DNA of 64,000 nt, taken from assembly GCA_031181345.1 (NCBI GenBank), contig JAPSLC010000003.1:62001-126000 (forward strand), given 5' to 3'. Positions 36,675 through 45,414 of this stretch are shown piece after piece; the stretch's first letter is position 1, and every line of letters begins with the position of its first letter. The translations under genes were made by a program, and so were the position numbers. Source of the DNA: Cupriavidus sp. Lineage in GTDB: Bacteria > Pseudomonadota > Gammaproteobacteria > Burkholderiales > Burkholderiaceae. The notes beneath the pieces are model-generated. The model was not told the origin of the DNA. It saw nothing but the letters and a program-made list of their open reading frames with translations, and did no database searches.

Positions 36675-36746
36675 GCCTGTCGTCCCGCGAAGGCGGGGAC
36701 CCGGTGGCTTTCAAAGACGCTGGATTCCCGCTTTCGCGGCAACGAC
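36675..36746. repeat. Second dispersed repeat family, copy 2
   Basis: GCCTGTCGTCCC-GCGAAGGC-GGGGACCCGGTGGCTT (36675-36710) matches the element at 17457 closely. A second hairpin, CCGCTTTCGCGG, follows in GGATTCCCGCTTTCGCGGCA (36722-36741). It lies just after a gene end, as copy 1 does. Confidence 0.55.
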
Positions 36747-36766
36747 ATCAGCCGGCGCCGCGTTCA

Positions 36767-38215
36767 TCAGAACGCCAGCGTGCGCGCCGCCACGTTGGCG
36801 GCGAGATCGGGATCGTGCGTGACCAGCATCAGCGCGCAGTCCGATTCCTGCGCCGCCTCGACGATGAGGTCGATGGTATTGCGCTGCGTGACCGGATCGA
36901 GCCGCGAGGTTGGCTCGTCGGCGAACAGGAAGGCGGGCCGCAGCAGCAGCGCGCGCAGCAGGGCGAAGCGCTGCAGTTCGCCGCCCGATACCGAGCTCGG
37001 CAGACGCTCCAGCAGCTCGGCGGATAGCCCGAGCCGTTCCATCCACGGCCGCAGCGGTGCGCGTTCGATTCGGTGCCGCGCGATCAGGTCCTGCAGTGCG
37101 CGGCCCAGCGGAATTTGCGGCGCGAAGGCGCCGGCCGGATCCTGGTACAGCTTCTGGTAGCGAACCCGCGCGATGCCGTCGGCGCGGCGCACGCTGCCGC
37201 GATCGGCCCGTGCGAGACCGAGCAGCACATTGCCCAGCGTCGACTTGCCGCTGCCGCTGGGTCCGGTGATGGCCACCCGTTCGCCAGCATGCAGCGTCAG
37301 ATCGAGGCCGTCGAACAGCAGATGATCGCCGAAACGCTTGCTCAGGCCCCTGGCGCGCAACACTTCGCCGCCGGTCGCCGGCATCGCCCGCGCCGGCCAT
37401 GCGGCCGGCTCGGCGGCGATCAGCGCGCGCGTGTAATGGTGCGACGGGGCGCTCAGCACCGCGTGGGTCTGACCGCGCTCGACGACGCGGCCATCGAGCA
37501 TCACCATGGTGTCGCCGCCCAGCGCCCGCGCCACGCCGATATCGTGCGTGATGGTCAGCACCGCGCAGCCCTGCTCGAGCGCCGCGCGCAGGCGCGCCAC
37601 CAGATCGTCGCGCCAGATCCGGTCCAGGCCCTTGGTCGGTTCGTCGACGATCAGGATCGGCGCATCGCCGGCGCGGGTGATCGCGAAGGCCGCGCGCTGC
37701 GCCATGCCGCCGGACAAGGCGGTCGGCCAGGCACGCGCGGCATGTCCCAGCCCTACTGCGCGCAATGTTTGCGCCGCGCGATCCGCGGCGTTCTGTCGCG
37801 ATTCCCCGGCGACCCAGCGATAGGTCTCGGCCAGCTGCGCATCGACGCGCATCAGCGGGTCCAGCGCAAACCACGGCTCCTGCGGCAGCAGCGCCAGCTC
37901 GCGGCCCCATAGCGGCCGACGCGCGCGCATATCGTCGGCCTCGCAACGCCAGCCATGGCCGGCGAGACGGCCGCTCGCGCGCAGTCCCGATGGCAGCGAG
38001 CCCATCACGGCATGGGCCAGCAGGCTCTTGCCCGAACCGGTCTCGCCCAGCAGCGTCAGCGCACGGCCCGCCTGCAGTTCGAACGACACCGGCTGCAGCA
38101 GCACGCCGTCGGCGCTGGCGACCGACAGGTCTTGCGCGGATAGCAGGCGGCCGGCGCGGTCGCCGTGCAGGCCGTCGATCCCGAGATCATGATGCGGGTC
38201 GTTCGGCGCATTCAT
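36767..38215 (-). CDS. ABC transporter ATPase with two fused NBDs (Dpp/Nik/Opp class), 482 aa
   Basis: This is a fusion of the DppD- and DppF-like ATPases that power a peptide/nickel/opine importer. NBD1 has Walker A GETGSGKS, signature LSGGMAQR and Walker B ILIVDEPTKGLD. NBD2 has Walker A GPSGSGKS, signature VSGGELQR and Walker B FLFADEPTSRLD. The conserved ThDpdlAAN end of NBD2 is present (THDPDLAANVA). The start overlaps the stop of the upstream permease gene by four bases. It is the last gene of the receptor/ABC operon. Confidence 0.92.
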   Translation of the reverse strand: MNAPNDPHHDLGIDGLHGDRAGRLLSAQDLSVASADGVLLQPVSFELQAGRALTLLGETGSGKSLLAHAVMGSLPSGLRASGRLAGHGWRCEADDMRARRPLWGRELALLPQEPWFALDPLMRVDAQLAETYRWVAGESRQNAADRAAQTLRAVGLGHAARAWPTALSGGMAQRAAFAITRAGDAPILIVDEPTKGLDRIWRDDLVARLRAALEQGCAVLTITHDIGVARALGGDTMVMLDGRVVERGQTHAVLSAPSHHYTRALIAAEPAAWPARAMPATGGEVLRARGLSKRFGDHLLFDGLDLTLHAGERVAITGPSGSGKSTLGNVLLGLARADRGSVRRADGIARVRYQKLYQDPAGAFAPQIPLGRALQDLIARHRIERAPLRPWMERLGLSAELLERLPSSVSGGELQRFALLRALLLRPAFLFADEPTSRLDPVTQRNTIDLIVEAAQESDCALMLVTHDPDLAANVAARTLAF

Positions 38216-39048
38216 CGCGACACCCCGGCACGCGTGCGATCGCTGAGCAGCGCCAACGCCAGGATCGCCAGCGCCAGCACCGCGATCGGGCTGGCAATGG
38301 CCCACGGCGCGTCCGCCGCATACGGCAGCAGCTCGGTCATCATCAGGCCGAGCTCGGCCTTCGGCGGCTGCACGCCCATGCCGACGAAGCCCATCGCGGC
38401 CAACGCCAGCACCGCCGCACCGAGGCCGAAGCTGCTCAGCGTGCCGAGCGTCGGCGCCAGTTCGGGGAGCAGATGCCGGCGGGCGATATAGAGCGGGCCG
38501 AAGCCGAGCAGGCGCGCGGCCTCGACGTGGTGGCTCTGCAGCACGATCTGCGCGCTGGCACGCGCGACGCGGAAATACTCGACCCACAGCACCAGCGACA
38601 GCCCCAGATACAGCGGCCACATCGCGCCCGGCGCCAGCGCGGACAGCAGCAGCACCAGCAGCAGCCCGGGCAGCGCCAGCACCGCATCGGCCAGCGCGCC
38701 CGCGGCGCGATCGACCCAGCCGCCGCGCCATGCGGCAAGCAGGCCAAGCAGCGTGCCCGGCAGCAGGGCCGACAGCACGCACAGCAGCGCCAGGCCCAGC
38801 GACAGCCGCGTGGCATGCGCGGTGCGGGCCAGCACACTGCGGCCCAGATGGTCGGTGCCGAGCGGCTCGGCCATCGTCGGTGCCTGCAGCACGCCGTACA
38901 GATCCTGCTCGAAGGGCTCGCGCGGCGCCGCCCAGGGGCCGACGATGGCGAACAGGGCCAGCAGCACGATCAGTACGAGCGCGATCCGGCGGCGCGGCGT
39001 GGCCATCGCCGATACGCCCGCGGCGCTCAGGCTTGGCATCGGGTTCAT
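38212..39048 (-). CDS. ABC transporter permease, DppC/NikC class, 278 aa
   Basis: An inner-membrane permease with six hydrophobic helices. The N-terminal extracytoplasmic segment LGTDHLGRSVLARTAHATRLSL is the hallmark of the second permease of the peptide/nickel class. The EAA loop is EAARLLGFGPLYIARRHLLP, which docks on the ATPase. Start and stop overlap neighbouring genes by ATGA at both ends, giving strict coupling within the operon. Confidence 0.92.
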   Translation of the reverse strand: MNPMPSLSAAGVSAMATPRRRIALVLIVLLALFAIVGPWAAPREPFEQDLYGVLQAPTMAEPLGTDHLGRSVLARTAHATRLSLGLALLCVLSALLPGTLLGLLAAWRGGWVDRAAGALADAVLALPGLLLVLLLSALAPGAMWPLYLGLSLVLWVEYFRVARASAQIVLQSHHVEAARLLGFGPLYIARRHLLPELAPTLGTLSSFGLGAAVLALAAMGFVGMGVQPPKAELGLMMTELLPYAADAPWAIASPIAVLALAILALALLSDRTRAGVSR

Positions 39049-40103
39049 CGCGCCACCCTCGCCCGCAGTCGCGGATCGATCGCCATGCAGGCCAGGTCGA
39101 CCGCGGCGTTCAGCGCCACGAACAGCAGGCCCATCGTCAGCGCGGTGCCCTGGATCATCGGCACATCGCGGCCGAAGATCGCGTGCACCAGCGCGTGGCC
39201 GATGCCGGGCCAGGCGAACAGCGTCTCGACCACCACCACGCCCTCGAGCAGATAGACCAGCTGCACGCCGAGATAGGCGACCACCGGCACCGCGGCATTG
39301 CGCACGCCGTGCCGCGCCATCGCGACCCGGTCCGACAGGCCCTTGGTGCGCGCGAACAGCCAGTACGGCGCGGCCACCACGCCGGCCATCGCATCGCGCG
39401 CCACGCGCATCGCGGTGGCGGCAAGGCCCAGCCCCAGCGTCAGCGCCGGCGCGATCCAGCTGCCGTGCTCGCCGTGGCCGCCCGCGGGCAGCCAGTCGAG
39501 CTCGACCGCGAAGGCGAGCACCAGCAGGATGCCCAGCACGAACGGCGGCAGCGCACGCAGCAGCACCGACAGCGCCAGCGTGGCCCGATCGGTGTGGCCG
39601 CCGGCGTGCCGGCCGGCGGCAAAGCCCAGCGGCAGCGCGATCAGCGTCGACACCATCAGCGCGGCCAGCGCCAGCCACAGCGTGTGGCCGAGCTGATGCG
39701 CGATCTCGGCGGCAACTGGCGCGCCGGTCACGGTCGAGGTGCCGAGATCCAGATGCAGCAGCCGCGACCACCATGACAGCAGGCCGTCGAGCCAGGGGCC
39801 GCCGAGCGCCAGTTCGGCGCGCACCGCGTCGGCGGCCTGCGCGGTCACCATGTCGTAGCCATAGCGGCCGGCGGCGATGCGGAACGCCATGTCGCCCGGC
39901 AGCAGCCGCATCATCAGGAAACTGAGGCTGCCGACCAGCGCGGCGACGACGGCGGCCTGCAGGCCGCGCTGGAGCAGCACGCGCGCAATCAGCCGGGCCA
40001 CAGGGCTGGCGTGCCGGGGGCGCAAGGCATCGTGCGAGGCCGAGACGGATTCGCCGAGGCGTGCGGCGGCAAGGTGAGTGGCCTGGGGGTTCGGTGGCGT
40101 CAT
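39045..40103 (-). CDS. ABC transporter permease, DppB/NikB class, 352 aa
   Basis: This is the first permease of the importer, with an N-terminal cytoplasmic extension of about 40 residues, then LIARVLLQRGLQAAVVAALV and LLPGD, and the characteristic long periplasmic loop before helix 2. The EAA-type loop is FARTKGLSDRVAMARHGVRNAAVP. VETLFAWPGIGHALVHAIFGRD is the conserved C-terminal block. The start ATG at 40103 lies 7 bp after the stop of the binding-protein gene. Length is slightly above the family norm because of the N-terminal extension. Confidence 0.92.
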   Translation of the reverse strand: MTPPNPQATHLAAARLGESVSASHDALRPRHASPVARLIARVLLQRGLQAAVVAALVGSLSFLMMRLLPGDMAFRIAAGRYGYDMVTAQAADAVRAELALGGPWLDGLLSWWSRLLHLDLGTSTVTGAPVAAEIAHQLGHTLWLALAALMVSTLIALPLGFAAGRHAGGHTDRATLALSVLLRALPPFVLGILLVLAFAVELDWLPAGGHGEHGSWIAPALTLGLGLAATAMRVARDAMAGVVAAPYWLFARTKGLSDRVAMARHGVRNAAVPVVAYLGVQLVYLLEGVVVVETLFAWPGIGHALVHAIFGRDVPMIQGTALTMGLLFVALNAAVDLACMAIDPRLRARVAR

Positions 40104-40110
40104 CGGGTCG

Positions 40111-41715
40111 TCATCGGGTCCACTGCAATTCGGTGAGCCGGTAGCTGCGTTCGAACGGGTCGATCGACACGCCGGCCAGATGCGGGCTGGCCGCAAGCGT
40201 CTGCTGGTACCAGAGCACCGGCACCAGCGGCAGGCCCTCGTGCAGCGCGCCGGCAATCTGCTCGCGCAGCCCCTGCGTACGGGCGGCATCGGCGGTCGAC
40301 GACATCGCCGCGAGGGCGCGCGTCAGCGTCGGCGACGACCAGCCCATCGCGCCCCAATCACCGCCCTGGGCCGCGCCGAAGTCCTGCGCGACGGCGCCGA
40401 ACGCATCCGGCACCGCGCCATAGTTGCGCGCGATCAGGCCCATCTCGAGCGTGCCGTCGCGATGGCCCAGCGGAATCTCGCTGGAGTTGCCGACCGCCAC
40501 GCGGACCTGCACGCCGATCAGTCGCAACTGCTCCTGGATCGCCGCGGCGACCACCGGCAACTCGGGGCGATCGGGGAAGGTCTGCAGCGTCAGCGCGAAG
40601 CGCTGGCCGTCGCGCGAGAGCACGCCGTCGGTGCCGGGCCGCCAGCCGAGTTCGGCCAGCAAGGCGCGGGCGCGTACGGGGTCGTGCGCGAGCGGCGGCA
40701 AATCGCCACGATGCCAGCCGGCCAGCGCCGGCGGGAACAGTTGCGTGGCGGCCAGCGACGGCTCGCGCAACACCGCCTGCGCGATGCCGCGCCGATCCAG
40801 CGCCAGCGACAGCGCCTGCCGCGCGCGCGGGTCCGCGAGCAGCGGATGGCCGGCATTGAGCTTGAGCGCGGTGGTGCGCGGGATCGGCTGCTGGTGCACG
40901 CGCACCGCGTCGCCACGCCGCAGCCGCGCCACGCTGCCCGGGTCGAGCCCGTAGGCCAGTTCGGCCTGGCCGGCCTCGGCCATCAGCGCGCGCATCTCGG
41001 CGCGGCCGACCGCCAGATAGCTGGCGCGTCGCACCGCGGGCGCCGGCCCCTGCCAGCCATCGAAGGCCGCCACCGAGAAGCGCTGCGGCGGCTCCAGCGT
41101 GACGATCCGGTACGGCCCCGAGCCGACGATCGCGCGCACCGCGCCGTCGGCGCCAAAGGAGGCGGGTGCCAGGATTTGCGTGCTGCTGTGCGACAGCAGC
41201 GCCGGCAGCGCGGGGAACGGCTGGCGCAGACCAATCCGCACCACCGCACCGGACTCCGCTTCGATCGCGGCGATTGGCGCCCGGCCGAGCACGCCGGCCG
41301 GATGCAGGGCGCGCCGCAGCGCCTGCACGACATCGCCTGCCCGCACCGGCGAGCCATCATGAAAGCGCGCGCCATCGCGCAGCGCAAGGCGCCATGCCAG
41401 CCCGTCGCCGGACAACTGCCAGCGCGACGCCAGCCCGGCGACGGGCCGCGCCTGCTCGTCATAGTCGACCAGCGTCTCGGCGACCTGCATGCGCGCGAAC
41501 AGATAGCCGCCGCGCAGCGGATCGAGGCTCGACAGCTCCCACGGTCCGATGACGCGCACGATGCGGTCGGCGGCGGTCTTCGCGCCGGTACCTTGCGCCA
41601 GTACGGGCGACAGCAGCGCCGCAGCACCCGCGCCCAGCAGGCGCCTGCGGCGGGGCGAACGCGGTGAACCGGGCGGCATCGAATCGGGCGGCGGCATCGC
41701 GGCGGATCGTCGCAT
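40111..41715 (-). CDS. ABC transporter solute-binding protein, family 5, 534 aa
   Basis: A periplasmic peptide/nickel-type binding protein that feeds the permeases encoded just downstream. RRRRLLGAGAAALLSPVLA near residues 22-40 looks like a Tat-type signal with several arginines, and the mature domain starts near ADRIVRVIGPW. SLDPLRGGY and LALRDGARFHDGSPVRAGDVVQAL are family 5 hallmarks. The start at 41715 lies 4 bp after the stop of the TonB receptor gene. Translational coupling is likely because no strong ribosome-binding site is visible. The ligand is unknown; a metal-chelate or small opine-like ligand fits the operon context. Confidence 0.9.
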   Translation of the reverse strand: MRRSAAMPPPDSMPPGSPRSPRRRRLLGAGAAALLSPVLAQGTGAKTAADRIVRVIGPWELSSLDPLRGGYLFARMQVAETLVDYDEQARPVAGLASRWQLSGDGLAWRLALRDGARFHDGSPVRAGDVVQALRRALHPAGVLGRAPIAAIEAESGAVVRIGLRQPFPALPALLSHSSTQILAPASFGADGAVRAIVGSGPYRIVTLEPPQRFSVAAFDGWQGPAPAVRRASYLAVGRAEMRALMAEAGQAELAYGLDPGSVARLRRGDAVRVHQQPIPRTTALKLNAGHPLLADPRARQALSLALDRRGIAQAVLREPSLAATQLFPPALAGWHRGDLPPLAHDPVRARALLAELGWRPGTDGVLSRDGQRFALTLQTFPDRPELPVVAAAIQEQLRLIGVQVRVAVGNSSEIPLGHRDGTLEMGLIARNYGAVPDAFGAVAQDFGAAQGGDWGAMGWSSPTLTRALAAMSSTADAARTQGLREQIAGALHEGLPLVPVLWYQQTLAASPHLAGVSIDPFERSYRLTELQWTR

Positions 41716-41719
41716 CGCT

Positions 41720-43885
41720 TCAATAGCTCAGCCGCAGCCCGAGGCGGATCGTGCGCCCAGCCCCGGGGGCGATCCACAGCGCGCTGTAGGAGCTGGCGTA
41801 GTAGTCGCGGTCGAACAGGTTGTGGACGTTCAACGTCAGCCGGGCCTGCTTGCTGACCTGCCAGTAGGCGAGCAGATCGACCAGCGTATAGGACGGCAGC
41901 GTGAAGCTGTCGCCAGTATCGCCGGAGCGTTTGCCGACGTAGCGCACGCCCGCGCCGACGCCATAGCGCTGGCCCCACGGCGCCGCATCCTCGTAGACCG
42001 CCAGCGCGCTGGCGCTGGTGCGGGGGATATTGCGCAGCGGCGTGCCTGCAGGCAGCCGTGTGTCGGCGGTGATCTCGGCATCGGTCAGCGCGACGCTGCC
42101 CGACACGCGCCAATGCTGGCCGACGCGGCCGGCCACGTCGAGCTCCAGGCCGCGGCTGCGCGCCTCGCCAGCGGTGGTCGAGAACGACGGATCGGACGGA
42201 TCGGCGGTCAGCACATTGCGCTTGTGGATCGTGAACGCGCTCAGCGTTGCGCCGAGGCGGCGATCGTCGGTCTCGAACTTGAGCCCCGCTTCGACGGCGC
42301 GGCCGCGCTCCGGCGTGAACGGCTCGCCGGCGGCGTTGCTGCCGGGATTGGGGCGGAAGGAGCGGCTGGCATTGGCGAACAGCGTGACGTTGTTGCTGGC
42401 CAGATAGGCGATTCCCAGGCGGGGCGACACCGCGGTCTGGTCCTGCTCGACGCGCGTGCCGCGCAGGCGGTTGTCGAGCGTCTGCCGATACGAGTCGACC
42501 CGCAGCCCGCCAAGCACGCGCCAGCGCTCGCCGACGGCGATCTGGTCCTGCGCGTACAGGCCGACATTGGTCTGGCGCTCGTGCGTATCGGTGTTCGGCA
42601 ACAGCGGCGGCGGCGTCGATCCGTAGACGGGCTCGTAGATATCGATCGGGTACGGCGTCGCGGCGGTCGGGTTGCCGCGCAGCTGCACCTGGCTGCTGCT
42701 GAAGCGGTAGGCGTCGAGGCCGACCAGCAGCGTGTGCGACAGCGGTCCGGTGTCGAAGCGGCCGGTCAGGTCCGCCTGCAGCGCGGTGTCGTCGGACTGA
42801 TAGTCGCGGTATCGGCGCTGGCGCCGCAGCGTGCGATCGTCGGCGGCCAGCGCGGAAGGCTCGGTCGAATAGCCTTCCAGCGAGCCGCCGCGATAGGCCA
42901 GCGACAGCCGGCCCTTCCAGCTGGGCGAGAACTGATGCTCGACGCCGAGCTGATGCGACTGGCTGTCGAGGCGGATGTCGCCATCGGACGGTTCGCCGAG
43001 AAAAGTCTTGCGGCCGACCGCATCGAGACGACCGTCGACGGCGACGATGCCGCGGTCCAGCGGCACCGAGAAGCGCTGCCATTCGCCGGCGTACTGGATC
43101 ACCGTATCGGCACCGAGGGTCCACGTCAGCGAGGGCGCCAGCAGATAGCGCTGGCTGTCGACGAAGGCGCGCTGGCTGCCCTGATGATCGCCCACCGCGA
43201 TCAGCCGGCCGGCGACGTTCTCGCCCAGCGGTCCGGTGACATCGGCCGCGACGCGATAGCGGTCGCGATTGCCGACTTCCATCTCATAGTTCTGCGCCGG
43301 CTTGAATTGCGGCTGCTTGGTGACGAGGTTCAGCGTGCCGCCCGGCTCGCCGCTGCCATACAGCGACGAGGTCGGGCCCTTCAGCACCTCGACGCGCTCG
43401 ATGGTCGCGACGTCGCGCGGCGCCGTGAAGCCGCGATTGGCGACGAAGCCGTTGACCAGGTAGCCGGTGCCCGTGTTCTCGTTGCCGGCGAAGCCGCGCA
43501 CCGCGAAGTTGTCCCACAGTCCGCCGAAGCTGTCCTGGCGCGCGATGCCGCTGACGTAGTCGAAGGTCTGCTCGAGCCGGGTCGCGCCGATATCGTCGAT
43601 CATCGCGCGCGGCACCACGCGCACGGCCTGCGGTACCTCGCGCAGCGGCGTGTCGGTGCGGGTTGCGCCGCTGGCCTCGTCGGGGTTGTACGTTGCGGCG
43701 CCGGAGGTGACCACCGCGACCTCGGGCAGCACCGCTTCCTCGCGCTCCGCGGCCTCGGCCGGATCGGCGAGCGCCGCGACGGCGAACACAGCGGCGGCGA
43801 GCGGCGACAGCGGATGGACGGCGCGCAAGGGTCGCGCAGGCCGGCGCGCGGGCAGCCGCGCGGGCGATGAAATCGGCGTGGACAT
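41720..43885 (-). CDS. TonB-dependent siderophore-type receptor, 721 aa
   Basis: An outer-membrane receptor with a signal peptide ending at about residue 46 (DPAEA), a TonB-box/plug region (TDTPLREVPQAVRVVPRAMIDD, VEVLKGPTSSLYGSGEPGG) and a 22-stranded barrel ending in the terminal aromatic (TIRLGLRLSY). The plug sequence is of the FhuA/FpvA siderophore-receptor class. It is the first gene of a five-gene operon with a complete family 5 ABC importer, an arrangement used for metallophore or nickel/zinc-chelate uptake. The start at 43885 has no strong ribosome-binding site. A Fur-box-like sequence lies 150 bp upstream. Confidence 0.9.
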   Translation of the reverse strand: MSTPISSPARLPARRPARPLRAVHPLSPLAAAVFAVAALADPAEAAEREEAVLPEVAVVTSGAATYNPDEASGATRTDTPLREVPQAVRVVPRAMIDDIGATRLEQTFDYVSGIARQDSFGGLWDNFAVRGFAGNENTGTGYLVNGFVANRGFTAPRDVATIERVEVLKGPTSSLYGSGEPGGTLNLVTKQPQFKPAQNYEMEVGNRDRYRVAADVTGPLGENVAGRLIAVGDHQGSQRAFVDSQRYLLAPSLTWTLGADTVIQYAGEWQRFSVPLDRGIVAVDGRLDAVGRKTFLGEPSDGDIRLDSQSHQLGVEHQFSPSWKGRLSLAYRGGSLEGYSTEPSALAADDRTLRRQRRYRDYQSDDTALQADLTGRFDTGPLSHTLLVGLDAYRFSSSQVQLRGNPTAATPYPIDIYEPVYGSTPPPLLPNTDTHERQTNVGLYAQDQIAVGERWRVLGGLRVDSYRQTLDNRLRGTRVEQDQTAVSPRLGIAYLASNNVTLFANASRSFRPNPGSNAAGEPFTPERGRAVEAGLKFETDDRRLGATLSAFTIHKRNVLTADPSDPSFSTTAGEARSRGLELDVAGRVGQHWRVSGSVALTDAEITADTRLPAGTPLRNIPRTSASALAVYEDAAPWGQRYGVGAGVRYVGKRSGDTGDSFTLPSYTLVDLLAYWQVSKQARLTLNVHNLFDRDYYASSYSALWIAPGAGRTIRLGLRLSY

Positions 43886-44033
43886 ATGGACCAAGGGTGA
43901 AAGAAGGCGCGACGACCGCGACCGCCGTGCCCGGCCGCGTGCGCGGGACGGCAAGCGGAGCCGCAAGCAACGACAATAAGCGGCGACAATACGGTCTGCG
44001 GTGACGCTGCCGAGCGACGGCGCGCCTTATTGA

Positions 44034-44051
44034 GAACGAATTTTCATTATC
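44034..44051. promoter_or_regulatory. Fur-box-like sequence
   Basis: On the minus strand it reads GATAAT-GAAAAT-TCGTTC, i.e. two good Fur hexamers followed by a weaker inverted one. It ends 10 bp before the start codon of the Fur-family gene and faces the TonB receptor/ABC operon on the other side. Control of one or both is likely, with metal specificity not determinable. Confidence 0.55.
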
Positions 44052-44060
44052 ATTCTAGCT

Positions 44061-44471
44061 ATGGAACGCATGACCCGTCAACGCGAGGCCGTGCTGGGCG
44101 CGCTGCGCGAGGCCGCCCGGCCGCTGAGCCCTGCCGAGATCCTGGCCGCCGCGCAGCGCACGGTGCCGACGCTCGGACTCGCGACGGTCTACCGCAATAT
44201 CCGCGCCATGCTGCAGGAAGGCGGCCTGGTGGCGGTGCCGCTGCCGGGCCAGGCCGACCGCTACGAGGTCGCCGCGCCGGCCGACGCGGTCGTGCACAAG
44301 CACTACTTCCAGTGCCTGGCCTGCGACCGCGTGTTTCCGCTGGAAGGGTGCCCCGGGCACCTGGAAGAGATCACGCCGCCCGGTTTCGTGGTCGAGCAGC
44401 ACGAGCTGACGCTGCGCGGCCGCTGCATCGAATGCGCGACGAAGAAGGCAGGGAAACGCCGCGCGGGTTGA
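44061..44471 (+). CDS. Fur-family metalloregulator, 136 aa
   Basis: A winged-helix DNA-binding domain (LSPAEILAAAQRTVPTLGLATVYRNIRAMLQEGGL) precedes a dimerisation/metal domain with HKHYFQCLACDRVFPLEGCPGH and CIECA. The two CxxC pairs bind structural zinc. It belongs to the Fur/Zur branch and lacks the histidine-rich HHDH segment of canonical Fur at the usual place (VVHKHYFQC here), so it may be Zur- or Nur-like. It is divergent from the metal-chelate uptake operon, with a box between them. Start could also be the second ATG at 44070. Confidence 0.87.
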   Translation: MERMTRQREAVLGALREAARPLSPAEILAAAQRTVPTLGLATVYRNIRAMLQEGGLVAVPLPGQADRYEVAAPADAVVHKHYFQCLACDRVFPLEGCPGHLEEITPPGFVVEQHELTLRGRCIECATKKAGKRRAG

Positions 44472-44502
44472 GCGCGACAGAACGACCGCGAAAGAACGCC
44501 TG

Positions 44503-45249
44503 CTACGGCTGCGAGATCGCGAACTCGTGCGCGGTGGTGTCGAGCCGCGAGACGCGGCGCTCGACGCGCCGGTCGTGATAGGACGAGGCGATCCGCGTGA
44601 TCTGCAGCAGCGGGCCGCCCACCGGCACCTCCAGCAGCCGATGGTCGTCCTCGTCGGCCAGCACCGCGCGCAGCCGCTCCTCGGTACGGATCACGTTGAT
44701 GCCGAAGGCGTCCTGATAGAAGTTGTAGAGCGTGTTGGGCCGCTCGCGCAGCATGGTCTCGGTCAGCCCGTCGAACAGGGCCTCGGGCACCGTGATCGCG
44801 TCGGTCATCACCGGCCTGCCGTCGAGCGACAGCACGTTGATGAAATGGAAGACGCGCTCGCCCGGTGCGATGCCCAGCGCCAGCGCCTCTTCCTTGCTGG
44901 CCTTGCCGCGCCGGAACCTGGCCAGCCGCACGCTGGGAAAGGCGCGATGCCCGTCCTCGCGCACCACGCGGAAGAAGCGGAAGAAATGATCCTCCTGCCG
45001 ATGCGTCGCGACGAAGGTGCCGCGCCCCTGATGGCGGATCATGATGTTCTCCGCCACCAGTTCGTCGATCGCCTTGCGCAGCGTGCCGATCGACACGCCG
45101 AAGCGCTCCACCAGCTTGCGTTCGGCCGGGATCGCCTCGCCCGGCTTCCACTCGCCCGCGGCCAGCGCGGCCAGGATGGCCCGCTTGACGTCCTTGTACA
45201 GCACGCCGCCGATTGCCGCGCCTGCTTCGAATTCTGCGCCCACCTTCAA
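44503..45249 (-). CDS. GntR-family regulator with UTRA domain, 248 aa
   Basis: The N-terminal winged helix (LAAGEWKPGEAIPAERKL, VSIGTLRKAIDELVAENIMIRHQGRGTFV) is followed by a UTRA ligand domain of the HutC type at about residues 95-240. The gene is last in line behind suyA-suyB-slcC-comC and a Bug receptor on the same strand, 165 bp after the receptor gene. It is therefore the probable regulator of the sulfolactate operon, with sulfolactate or a related metabolite as effector. Known sulfolactate clusters use other regulator families, so this would be a local variation. Confidence 0.87.
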   Translation of the reverse strand: MKVGAEFEAGAAIGGVLYKDVKRAILAALAAGEWKPGEAIPAERKLVERFGVSIGTLRKAIDELVAENIMIRHQGRGTFVATHRQEDHFFRFFRVVREDGHRAFPSVRLARFRRGKASKEEALALGIAPGERVFHFINVLSLDGRPVMTDAITVPEALFDGLTETMLRERPNTLYNFYQDAFGINVIRTEERLRAVLADEDDHRLLEVPVGGPLLQITRIASSYHDRRVERRVSRLDTTAHEFAISQP

Positions 45250-45414
45250 CGATCTCCCTGGACGGATGGATTGGCACGATGCCTGTTCCCGCGCCGCCGC
45301 TGACCGCGCAGCGGCGCCGGAACGGAACGTCTATGTAACATGGATGACTGCTCGTACCCCCGCCCTACCGCCGTGAAGATCGCCTCGTGCCTTTCGGTCC
45401 AATGCTGGCGTCGC

